A stretch of DNA of 64,000 bases, taken from Fasciolopsis buskii (Eukaryota > Platyhelminthes > Trematoda > Plagiorchiida > Fasciolidae). Position numbers and translations under genes: made by a program. The notes under the pieces are model-generated. The model ran no database searches. It was not told the DNA's origin and saw only the letters and a program-made list of their open reading frames with translations. The stretch spans positions 42,145 through 106,144 of the forward strand of contig LUCM01005908.1 in assembly GCA_008360955.1 (NCBI GenBank). The letters are read 5' to 3'. Shown piece by piece: positions 1 to 11,800 of the stretch. The stretch's first letter is position 1. Every line of letters begins with the position of its first letter.

Positions 1-345
1 TGCCGAGGCTCTGGCGATAAGCACCCACCCCACATGCATAAATCGGAACGACGGAGCAGAGATCTCGGAGATATGGACAGCCCTAACATCATTAAGAAAC
101 AAGCATACCAAAGGTCACCGCGCTAGTTGACCCCACCACCACGGTGACGCATGACGTGGAAGACAACTAATCACTCACCTGACCCACATTTCAAAGCGCA
201 CACATACACGAACACAACTAAACATCAGTTGGCATGTGAACGTTCCCTCAGTCATTTGATTGTAAAACTTGCCTTGAGAAAGACTACCCACGGTAGTCGA
301 AACGTTGGCGCATTACATCTACCAACAACGCTGTGTTATTAATAT
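1..345. repeat. Repeat tail with Penelope-like hairpin motif
   Basis: Positions 273-312 read CTTGAGAA, then a perfect 7-bp stem (282-288 with 292-298, loop CAC), then GAAACGTTGG. This stem-plus-GAAACGTTGG layout is typical of Penelope-like and related retroelement ends in animals. A decayed second copy lies near 1662-1702. The remainder of this stretch shows no exon with a clear acceptor. The family assignment is tentative. Confidence 0.45.
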
Positions 346-451
346 TATATCATTCACAAGAAAAACATTTGTCTTCGTCTGAGCCAACTATCAAGTGAAA
401 ACCGATGAAACGAGACTAGAAGAAAGCTTACTTACTCACTAACAAACTTAC

Positions 452-1140
452 CGGGTGTCGATTGTTGGACAGGAATCTCATGACGTACGGGCTGAGATTG
501 GGTGGCAGATGATCTGGATCTCGGGGATAGATGCACTCCTGGGACCAGATGGCTTGGTGGGGGAAAGTGATTTCTATAAACTGCCGCGTCGGATGACCAC
601 AGGGGAGGAGTGCTATGATGCAAACCATTTATAGCCCTTGGTTTCCGAATCGGAGCATACCCGGGTGCAGGATGGAGTCGAGCACCGAGATTTTGCTGCA
701 GGGAGTATGGGGCGCGGGGACGTCCGAAAGTAGCATAGGACTGTTGAGCTGGCTGAATTTTATTGAGATGACGTACCGTTACGGGATTGGATGGATGTGG
801 TGGAGTCGGGAGTAGGGCGATTAGCGGCTGAGCATGCACAGGGGATGAGAATCGCGGACCAACTGCAGCACCTCGGAGGGGATTGTAGATGGGGGGACGA
901 GGAAAACCTGGTCGAAACACCTGTAAATTGACCGGATGTGAATTAGTGGGTAAAAAACGACCGATCAGAGTGGCAATGGAGGCATCCACATCGTTGACAT
1001 GATTCGTGCGCATGTGACGACGATCTCTGAGAGGACAATCTGCTGCCCGATGTCCACACTGCTTACACTGATGGCAGCGTGATTTGGCCGGTGCGTCTAA
1101 GCGACGTTTGGCTGCGAGCGCATCCGGATGGAACAAAGAA
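452..1140 (-). CDS. TUT4/7: TUT gene C-terminal exon: CCHC knuckle and proline-rich tail
   Basis: The acceptor is gtcaattttcag and the donor CCCG|GTAAGT, 689 bp, phase 2 in, phase 1 out. It begins SLFHPDALAAKRRLDAPAKS and then CHQCKQCGHRAADC, a perfect CCHC knuckle, as after the catalytic module of TUT4 (CCRICGKIGHxxKDC). The next 190 or so residues are rich in Pro, Ser, Arg and Gln (PTPPHPSNPVTVRHLN, FPPPSHLVPGVHLSP), probably disordered. Because it ends at a strong donor, another exon must follow, either in the first 450 bases or beyond the window. Confidence 0.85.
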
Positions 1141-4100
1141 CTGAAAATTGACAAAAGTCAAAAATAGGCATAATGAAAATAGAAAACAGAGTAAAGACTA
1201 ACAAGAATATTCACTAACATCGAGGAAGAAATAAAGCAGACTACCAGAATAATGAAAAGGACGAAACGCGTAGAGACAAAGTGATATCGATCGAGATCGA
1301 TGTTCAACGGACAAATCGCGCTTTCGTTTTAACAAACCTATTATATACAACAGATGATGGAATTGAGACAGATAATAAGGAGGGGTTTGTCCATATCAAT
1401 CTGCTCCTTTCGTAGATTTCAAAATGACACTGCAAAACCGGCAGTAGGATATCCATCGACCACATTACCGTTATTTTGCCAACTTCGCCAAACTTCGTTC
1501 CGGATACACGGCGACGTTATGAGAGATGGAGTTTTGTAACATACAACTCCATGTTAAATACTTCAAGGCTTTGTGCAGTTTAACGGTCTTTATTTAGTTC
1601 CGGCTCTGCTGAACGATAATCGTTAGTGCCCCCTCCATTCGTTTACGATTCGATTCTAAACTTACCTTGAAAAGGGTTGATCAAGGTAGTCGAAATATTG
1701 GTTTATTACAAATGTACCAGATCACACGGCTTTCATGTATCAAAAATTGCAAACAGCATCACACGGCGCATCCGTTCTTCGATGCAATCTGAAACACATT
1801 CGGTTTTGTCATAAAAGCAATGAGTACTTCTATTCCTGCAACGGGCCTGTCACATAGATAATGTAATATGGAGTGCCTGTATTCAAAATTTCTTTTCAGT
1901 GGATAATTCAATCGACGCAATTCGGCAAGGTGATAGAAGGTTGGCCATCCTCATAGCGCTAGTTTAACCATACAGCACACTACCCTTCTTTGGAAAGTTA
2001 GACTGGAAATGAATATGTTGTCAACTGCAAACCAGCGCCACATCATAGCCCCTGTTCGACGAGATCGCAATGTTAGGATACAGATGTTCGCGATCTTCGT
2101 TGATCTATTTACCGCTTCAGGATCTCAAAGTTCTGGTGGTCGATGTCGTAAATTTGTCTATTTGTTATTGACTTAACAATTCTTTGAAACAAATAGCTGG
2201 TTTACGTAAATGTTCATTTCCTGCGATCAGAGGTTTGTGTGAGGCTTTGATCCTCATTCACTTTAGGATAGAGCATATTGGTAGAACATGATGGCAGAAT
2301 TTTGTGAGAAACCAAGAGGTTAGAAATTGGGTGTCAAATTCTATGGTTCAGTTTATAGAACAAACACTGAATCAGAATAGGATGAAGTTATTTGGGCTAC
2401 CTCGTGCGCGAGGTGCATTCCAGACCCCAGTCAAATAATGGACTCATTGCCGATCAGTAAGGAAGTTACGTATCATTTAGGCCGTTCTTGAGATATTATT
2501 GCCGAGGCTCGTGATCTGACAAACGTTGAAATAGTTTTAGATGACAAAACCGAGGCTGCTCTCCTAGAGCAGATTACAGTTGATAGTTGGCTATGTGCTC
2601 TTTACATCAAAGGTTCGTGCAAGACAAGCAAGAAACGAGCCTGCTTGTGACTTACGCGTATATCCCTAAAGTCTGTGGCCCGGATGTCCCGAAGGGTAGC
2701 TCCTATCAGCGTTTTCACTACCGAATAAGAACAGCACAAAAACCGAGAATTGTTTTAGCTGGGAATTTAAATGTCAGGGTTGCCAGTATTGGTCCCAATG
2801 AAGATCCCGTGGAGTCATTCAAGTCTACGCCCCAATCACTGACCGTTTCTGTCCACCGCCAGCTCTAAGAACACAAGGTACCCTACAAGAACCTGGTGGC
2901 TTCTTTAATCAACTCCGGACAGAGTACAGTTAGGTCACATCGCGACAAGCTACGGATGGCGAGACTGTATTGAAAACTCACCTTCGTAACAAGGAACTTG
3001 CCTTGATTCTGACTACAACATCGGTATGTCACATTTTCTATGCGCTTCAGTGAAAGTAGCAGAAAGATGATATCCCGCGCCGACGGCACTAGACTATCGG
3101 AGCCTGATGGGCTGACCGAATTCCAAGTGAAATGACAGACCGTTTCGGCGCCATCCCGCAGTGTCTTATAGAGCAATGTCGGACTTTCGTCAAATCGGCC
3201 CTAAACTCTGCTTGTCTGATCAGTTGTGGTATAACCACCAGGCCGACAGATCACTGGTACCAGCTGACTCCTTCCGACTTCTGGCTATCTGGAGTTCAGT
3301 CCTAGCGGATTTAGCCGCTAACTAAGTCCTGAAACGCAAACTTACTGCAAGCCTCAGAAGAGATCAGAAGAACTGGTGGCCGAAACGCGCTGCTGGGATG
3401 GAATCAGCTGCTACCTCAGGAAACTTCCCAAATTTGTTCGATATATTTTTACTGGTGTCAAAAGACGTGTAAGCGAAAAACTCAAGGAATGCCAATTCAC
3501 AATCATCATCGGAGCCTAAAAGGATGGGCTGGGCACTTCAGTATGCAGGTTAACTGGGTTTTCAGTGTAAACGGCCATATCTCCTGCTGAACGTAATACT
3601 CAATGAATGGTGCCACTAGGCTCGCCAAACGAAGCAGAAATTTGTACCAGACCTACACCTTTCAAGCGTTACAAGGCCCACTTAGTCTAGACGGCGTGCC
3701 ACCACCTTTATTAAAAAAGACAGGATACGATATATTGAAGGAGCTGACGCATATATTTTCCAAAGTTTGAGACCAGAAAGAAGTTCTCCGCAGATTAGCA
3801 GGATTTCGTGCAGGTCGATACTTACTTTCCGTAAACTGCGGGAGCATCGACGAACAACGAAGACCGATCGTTGGTGAGTTCTTGAACATCACAGGAGCTT
3901 TTGATTCAGTTGATAGGGTTGCTTTGCGACTTTGGCTGTTGAGGCAAGGTGTGCCTGAAAGGTATCAATCATCAAATCCGACTACCGCCATACTTCTGGA
4001 AGAGAAGCCTACGACTAGTTTTCGCCTCTTTTTGTTGTCTCTAGTTGAGTTCTATAAAGATGACCTCTTTCGATATTTACGAGTGACGATGACCTTAAAA

Positions 4101-5788
4101 GACCAGTCGAGAGCTTCGCACATGGTGATGCGGAACTCTTACTAGGATAAGAAGTTTCTGATTTGGAATACACCGACGACGTCACAATTCTCGTTTTTAA
4201 CTTTCAAGCAGCTCCATTTTTCTGAACCACTTAGCAACTGGAATGATCCAATACGGTATGCAATTAACATAATCAAAGGGTAAAGGTTTACACTAGAACC
4301 TCATTTGAATCGTTAGGGGCGTGAATTAATGATGAGACCATTTAAGAACCACATGGTGATTCGTCGGATTTTCGTCGGTCAGGTATGGCTAACCTTTAGA
4401 AAGGAGATACGAGACCCGAAAGTATTGGTTTATCTTCTCAATAGTATGGTTCGCATACGGATGGATGGACTGACCGACGAAAATCCTCCGACAAATCACT
4501 GTATGATTCTTAAATGGACTTATCATCTATTCACGCTCCTAAACATTCAAATGAGATTCTAGTGAGAAACTAAGAAAGGAGCACACTAGTATAGGGATAG
4601 CTGAACAGAATAATACCGGGTACGTATACCTGAAGAGCGGCAATAACCGCAAAGCCGGTCGTGCACTTCCACCCGCATGCAAAACATACTTCGGGCAAAG
4701 GTTTTAATTCAAGATTGATGAAGGCTGATATTTGCTCTGCATTTGGACAATCAAAAACTGGAAATTGCTAAAAAGGTTATTTATCTGGAAACCTGCACCT
4801 CTAGAAATGACGGCGGGAAAGGGGAAATATCTATGCTTATTTCAAAAGCCAGGCTAGTTTTTTCCAACCTCAAGCACCTGTGGAGCCCACGGAGAATCAA
4901 GGTTTCTTCGGAAGACAGTACATAATAGCACCATGCGCCCTAAATTGCTGTATGTTTGTGAAGCCTGTCCCCTCCGAGGTCGGAACGTCCACCTTCCGGC
5001 TGTGTTCGACGCCCCCGGCTTAAACAGCATTGGGCAAGCGTGTTGAGAGCAACGAATCAGGAACGTTGAAGTGGGTAGCCGAGTGTTTGGCATAATCGAC
5101 TCAATGCTGGGGAGGATCATACGGCGAAAGCATATCATGCGGCTTTATTGCGAAATGCTGCACAGATGAGTGCAGTGAAGGGAGCGAGTTCCATAGCCAA
5201 TAGGGCCTATTTCCCGAAACGAGAGAGAGGGGACTAGCAACCGTGACCCTGAATCTAGAAGTGGCATAGAACCACATAAGATACGAATAGGTCAGGTGTA
5301 CTAAGGAATCGGGCAACAGTGAATTACAATCTACCACCTAAGTGATCAGCATATTTGAGATTCGAAATTTTGACCATGTTTCGTCACAGACCTCTAATCC
5401 ATCATCGGCGATGGTGGTCATGTTTTGAGAATGCCCACCCTCCGGTGAGCGCATTAATTGCGCTTCTTAGACCTGGCTGGAAGAAAGAGCGTAGACGTCA
5501 AGCAACGACATGGAGCAGAGAATGGAGAAGCCAACTGAATGTCTACCACCTGGATGACCATCTCAGTTGCCAGGTTGGAGCATGGCTCGAAACGACAGTC
5601 AGTGACGAGAGTGTCCATGTGTGTCCATGTTGCATTCATCAAAAATAACAGAATAAAACGCACACAAAAACAAAATATTTGTTTATTTGGATTGTATCGC
5701 CTTCTTTCGTGATTTTTTTACTCTGACTCCATCTATCCATGCTTGCCCCATTGTACCATGTCTAGAATGACACAATCTGAAATCAGCC

Positions 5789-5829
<41 letters not shown>

Positions 5830-8800
5830 CGGTAACAGCAAAACTCAGTGACTCATTCGATACACATTCGATTCATCGACACATTTGATACATTCGTTTT
5901 GGGCCTCAAGACCGGGTTCAAATACTCTTCACTGTTTTGATCTCGAAACTACAAATTTGTGAGTTTCGCTTCTTGACGTCATTCTTAATCGTGGCACTTC
6001 ATGCTAGCACTTTGGGCACCCCTATTTTCTCTTGACAAATGATTACCTATCAATTGCCTTTATGTCAGTGAGCGCGACACGACTACTTCCATCGTTTAAG
6101 CCTCGTTCACGTGAACATCGATGGGACAGTGAACGGATGTAGTTATCACGAGCACAACCAATGGCATCACGATAGATAAATATTACGGAAATCAACTGTA
6201 AGCGCGAGCATGTGCCGCGGAGCACTTATTCTTGATCAGGATGTATATTTTGGATAAATAGAACGACCTTGTGGGAGGAAATCCGAGCATAAACAGAGAG
6301 CAAAATACTATCTTCGTTTCTACACCTCTGAGATAACCGGATCAAACTTCTCCAGTGAATAGTATTGGGTCTGCCGTTTGTTGAAATCAAGTCATGGCAA
6401 AGCACCATCATATGATACAATCTAGTGAAAGCTCTAAACGAATGCAACCAGGTATAAAAATCGGAGGACCAAGGAGAAGAGAAAATGAATGTGATTCAAT
6501 GTAGACTTACTACTGCCATTGGGGAATTGTCATTTCTTTTGGGATGATATTGGTATGATGCTGAAGAACAGCGTAGAACACGTCCAACACACACAGGAAG
6601 GCTGAATAAGATCGTCCCAGTGAATGATTAGATAAAGTTCGGAAGTCAGAAAGGAGCAAAAAGAACGAATGCCGATGACATTGTTATTATTTAAGCATAA
6701 AAACAATTCAGATGCACTGTTATCAACAGTTAGCAGTTTGTTTCAAATATAAGATTGGATTAACACGGAAAGGAAGAAGTTGAACTTACAGTCATGACAT
6801 AACCCACTGGTCAGATTATGTTCCAAATTGAATGGATCTATCAGAAAATTAGAGGGCAGTAATAAAGAAGTACGTTTTATTCACACCGAAGTGAAAGGGG
6901 GAAAGACAACAACAATGGAAGTGACACGTTGTATTGAAAACTCATAAACAATTATTTATCCGAACGTCATTTCTATTTACCTGGGGCTGAGAAAACATTC
7001 ATATACCAGAACAACTCAACCAAGCTATTTTTGAATCGGAACTTCCAGGAAATTTTACAACTGTTTCTAATTCGGTTCAGAAAGTGCACAATGCTCGTCC
7101 TTCTGGAGTCCTTAAGCGATCACATAGGGCCCACTCTAACAGATTAATGTCAACTGACGTGCATAATCGATTGCTGCATGTTGATCGCCTTATGACGATC
7201 TCTCTTGTCCCACTCGGTCACGCAGAGAGGTAGGCTGTCATCGAGCATCCGACCAAAGTATTTTTCAACCGCATTCTCTATGACTAGGAAACCAAAAAGG
7301 CATGGATGAGCTGAAAATGTATGGGTAATCCATCGTAAGTTGCACCACATGCATCGATGTTCTCGTCAGCAACTGAAAACATTTCCAGTGATCCCTATGA
7401 ACATCATCATCATAGTTATTATCGTTCGGCGTTAAACAGCAAGGCAAGCCTCACTGACCGCCGCCTTTCCCCCAAAGTTTTACGTTTCTATAAAAAAATG
7501 AATATCCAAGGGGAACAGGGAGGGGACCTACACAGTTGGGAAAAGACAAAAATGCTGCAGTTGCCAACATACGGAACACAGTCCAACTGTACAAACACAC
7601 TATTTCAATCGTTCTGATTCGATAGAAAAGGACAACACGATCGTCACTGTTCACGGTTCACTGCCATATCCTTCAGTGTCTCCAGCCAGCTAGATGATGG
7701 GTCTTTCGGACCCCAACCACAAAGACGTGAGACACCTACTTCACCTAAATTCGCTGTACACTTTCTCATCCCAAGTTGCCACGTCATCTGTTGACCTCCA
7801 CATGGCTTCCTCCATTCCTTGGGAGGAACCCAAAAATAGGGCACAATATGGTAGACGTGTGTTCGACATACGAAACACGTGATCCAACCAACGCAGCTAC
7901 TAAGTTTCATACGCTGATGTAAGGTGTTCTGAGAGCCAACACTTTGTATTAGATTCCTCACCTCCACATTAATCACCCGGTCACTCCATCCAATCCTAGC
8001 CATACTGCGCAGGCATCGGTGGTCGAAAACCTCTAGCTGACGAACATTTCCCACACGCATACTCCACGTCTCGCAACCGTACAACAGAACTGAACGCACT
8101 GCGGTACAGTACACACGACCTTTCAACTTCAGTGAAATATCAGGCCGACACCACAAGTGCTTCAGTCCAGCATGCGCCGCTCGAACCTACGATATACGCG
8201 TGTTTACCTCTACTGCCGAGCTACCATCATTCGATACGCAGCTACCAAGATAATTGAAATAGTCCACAATCGTTAGTTCCTCTCCATCCAGTATCAAGTT
8301 CGGCACCACTGCCGTCCAGTCCCATAACAGCACTTTGCAATTTGAAGGTGAAAAGCACATGTCAAACCGAGCGGCCGACCACGAGAGTCCATCTAGTGCC
8401 CGTTGTGCATGCTCCGCGGATTCGAATAGGCACACAAAGTCATTTGCGTAGTCTAGGTCACATAGCTTCCCTCCATTCCCCAGTTCGACTCCTACATCTT
8501 GGAGACCTCCTAAAGCATCTCACATCACCTCGTCCGTAACGAATTGGAACAGGAATGGAGAGATGGGACACCCTTGTCGAACACCGCTAGTAGTTTCGAA
8601 TGAACGTGATAGTTCACCGTATACCCTCACGCAACCATAGGTATGCGAGTACAATGCTCGCAATAGGTTTACGAACTTCGTTGGCATACCCTTCCGGTGG
8701 AGAGCACTGAATAGTGCTGTCGCGATCCACTGAGTCGAACTCGCGCTTTTAAGTCCAGAAATACTACGGTCGTAGGGCGCCGGTGCCCTGTGGCGCGGTT

Positions 8801-11800
8801 TCCAGTACCTGTCAAAGAGTGATATCTGGTCGATGCAACCTCGGACCTGGCCGAAATCCGGCCTGCTGCACGCGGATATTAACTCTCGCGAATCGGCGTC
8901 AGATCGGCGCAGCAATATCGAAACTAACACCTTAGTAACTATCGGAATTAAACTAGTCCACGATGATTGCTGCAGTCGCTTTCCTTTGAACGCAGAACTG
9001 ACACTGTAATCCAAGGGGATGCACACAAACACAGGGTGATGCGATGGAGATGGTCAATTTATTTTGTCCTGCGCGGATTCAAAGTAAGCCAATAGATTAG
9101 CGCACATCTGCTACATATGGTGCCAGAGTGGACAGAACAATCGCGAGTCGTTAAGCTATACTGAGTTTTACCGGTTTGGGGTGAATGCATCTGAGCGCCT
9201 AAACTGCCTACCGGGACACTTAAATTTAGGACCCTTCAAAATGCGAATTTATCGGAGTTGAAATAATTAATTTCAAGTGCGGTAAAACTGCCTGAACGCA
9301 CCGTAAAACTGGTGATCAGTTCGGTTCGACCAGTAAATTTCTTCTCCAAAACAAAAGTAGATAACGCAACAGACGAACACTGGGACCAAAGATCCAAAAG
9401 ACGTCAAGGTTGCCATTGCAATCTGTCAAGTTCGGACAGCTTGAGGTTTCCAAACATTGCACAAAATAGCGTTTACCGAAAATAAGCGTTATAAAACGTA
9501 TTATCAAAGTTAGACCGGTCATTTAGTACCGACTGCATGAACAAGACTCTGACCAAAGTCTATAGGCTCAATATTTTGAGAGTGGATGTTCCAGACAATG
9601 CGATAAAAAAAATCAACGTATAAAGACAGAATCGTACTCGTCAATGTATTCATGACCACCCAGTCTTAAATGAGCTTACGTATATAAATATATATATATA
9701 TATATATCAAGCAAGAGTGATATCTGGATGAATGAACAAAGCTGCCCTGGAAGTAAACGACCGATTTTGCGGTTAATACCGTTCGCGAGGTATGCGCACC
9801 CGGTACTCTCTTGTCAAAACATCCCTATAATTGTATACTCTCAATTGGTATGCCTCATCATGAACGTGGTGGCGGGAGTGTGCATGGAAGCTCACTGGAA
9901 GAAAAACCACAGAAGAATCATAGCAGTAATTCCTTGATAATTCTTTGTTAGCTGAGCTAAAAACAAGTTTAGGAACAAGGCAGAATACCGTCAGAGCAGA
10001 TCTAAATTGTAAATGATATCTGGATGAGTGGACAAGTCTACCATGAAACTATCATGGATTGACATGAAACGCAATATAATCATTACTGTTCGAATTCATC
10101 CTCACCTTCAACTGCAAACAACGAGCTCCACATCTTCAGAAATCGGGTCAGAATTGCTTTCTGCCGAATAGTAACTACGTGAAGATCTCTATTGAATTCG
10201 AACAAATAGTAACGGAAAAATCCGAGCCATAAATCTCCCAGTGGAACTTTCACTTGCGGTGGTTTCCACAATCGATTGATCACCTGGAGATCTTTTTGGA
10301 ACCAAGCATTCCACCCATTGACCACAAAACTTGGCTTTTCTGGGCCTTCGTAGAGCTGCACAAGCATGCATGAAGATAGGGGGATAGGATTAGAGTAATG
10401 TGAGACAGTATAATGGGGAATACATTTTCAAATGATTTTTTTTTCCGTTCTTCGATAGGTGCTTCGAAATCCATTGAACGGGAATCGGGACATCTACCAT
10501 CATTGGTTTGATTCGCTTAGAACAACAGTGAAGTAACAATTCGAGGACCTCGTGGAGCGAGCGATTTCAATTTTCCTCTGATATAGTCTTCCCATTAATC
10601 TGGTTTGTAACGTTGACAACGACAAAGCAATTAATCAATGATCCAGTTTTACGATAAAAAATTGCCAAAGGTAGATCTCCACTACTGTTTCTGACAAGAT
10701 ATTGGCAACATTATGTCGAATGATGTACCCAACTGTTGAAAGATCATGAATATTTTTTTTCTAACATTTCGTATGCACTTAAGATACAGATTTCAAGAGA
10801 TGAGAAAAACGGTGTTGATTGACTAGATTAACTACTGCAGCTGAATTTCATCTGGTCGTAACGCGTGTCCTCCTCGTGCCAGTTGGCCTCCAAGCGGCTA
10901 AGTACGATCGATGGTGCATTTTAAGTCCCGAGATGTCTAACCGATCTGAGAGCCTGTTAAAATGCTTACAAATAACTGCATCCCTTAAACAGTTTCTGGT
11001 GGGAAAGGTCTACTCAAACGCATTGTCGTGGCAGAGGTGCATTTAATAAGGTGTGAAGATGAAGGCGGATTTGAGGTCATCTGCCCCGGATTGACTGGTA
11101 GCCAGTGTAGAGGAGATGACTAAGCTTTAATCCCAAACCAACCGCAGACGGCGTATGGAGCATTAAGCTCATCGGTATACACGAGAAACGGGTGTACCGG
11201 GTGCCCAAAAGGCTTGGCTTTATCCGAAAAACTTGTGAAGTCATCAGGCATTCCCTGGCCTCCAGTGGGTTGTTCACCAAACTTATCCCTCAGCTGCAAC
11301 TTCTATACTATAACAAAATTGAGCTCAGAAAAAATGACATTGAAATCGAAAATTGACGTAGTGTTCCGGAAAATCTCTGATGCATCTCGTTGGCCAACCG
11401 AATGCACCCGTCAATAGAGCATGATTGGTCACCTGTCGTCTCACATGCTTCGGGAAGAGAACTGGGACAAACCTCAGCCATCATCAGGCGCACTAGCAGA
11501 CGGGTGAATTCTGTACAGTTCTTTCCACAAAAAATGTGAGTAGGGGAGTGACCAACCGTGGGGTTGAAGACTGGTACATTTAGTTGGCCAATGAGATGCA
11601 CCAAAGGCGAGCAAGATTTGCCTAATCCTTCTATCGTGAAATTTACTTCATGGCTTCTCATTGCGATGTTGTTTTACCTGAATTCAATCTTAAAATGATT
11701 CAGTTACGCTTTAGCTAGCCAAACGAGCCTGTTGTGGACCCTCAGGAAAATCAACTTTGGTCTGAGCAAACTGTTAGGACGGTGCTAACGAAAAACACAA

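Larger units (their letters stand above)
2590..4930 (+). mobile_element. Decayed RTE-like LINE (endonuclease and reverse transcriptase remnants)
   Basis: Plus-strand pieces appear in the order of an RTE-type ORF. At 2600-2860 is an endonuclease piece (FVQDKQETSLLVTYAYIP, RIVLAGNLNVRV). At 3340-3560 is linker (RAAGMESAATSGN, RMGWALQ). At 3880-4000 is RT (GAFDSVDRVALRLWLLRQGV). At 4740-4900 is the C-terminal RT segment (ISKARLVFSNLKHLW). Stops and frameshifts separate them. The catalytic Asp of AGD is Asn here (AGN). A MITE-like repeat interrupts it at about 4340-4590. Confidence 0.75.
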
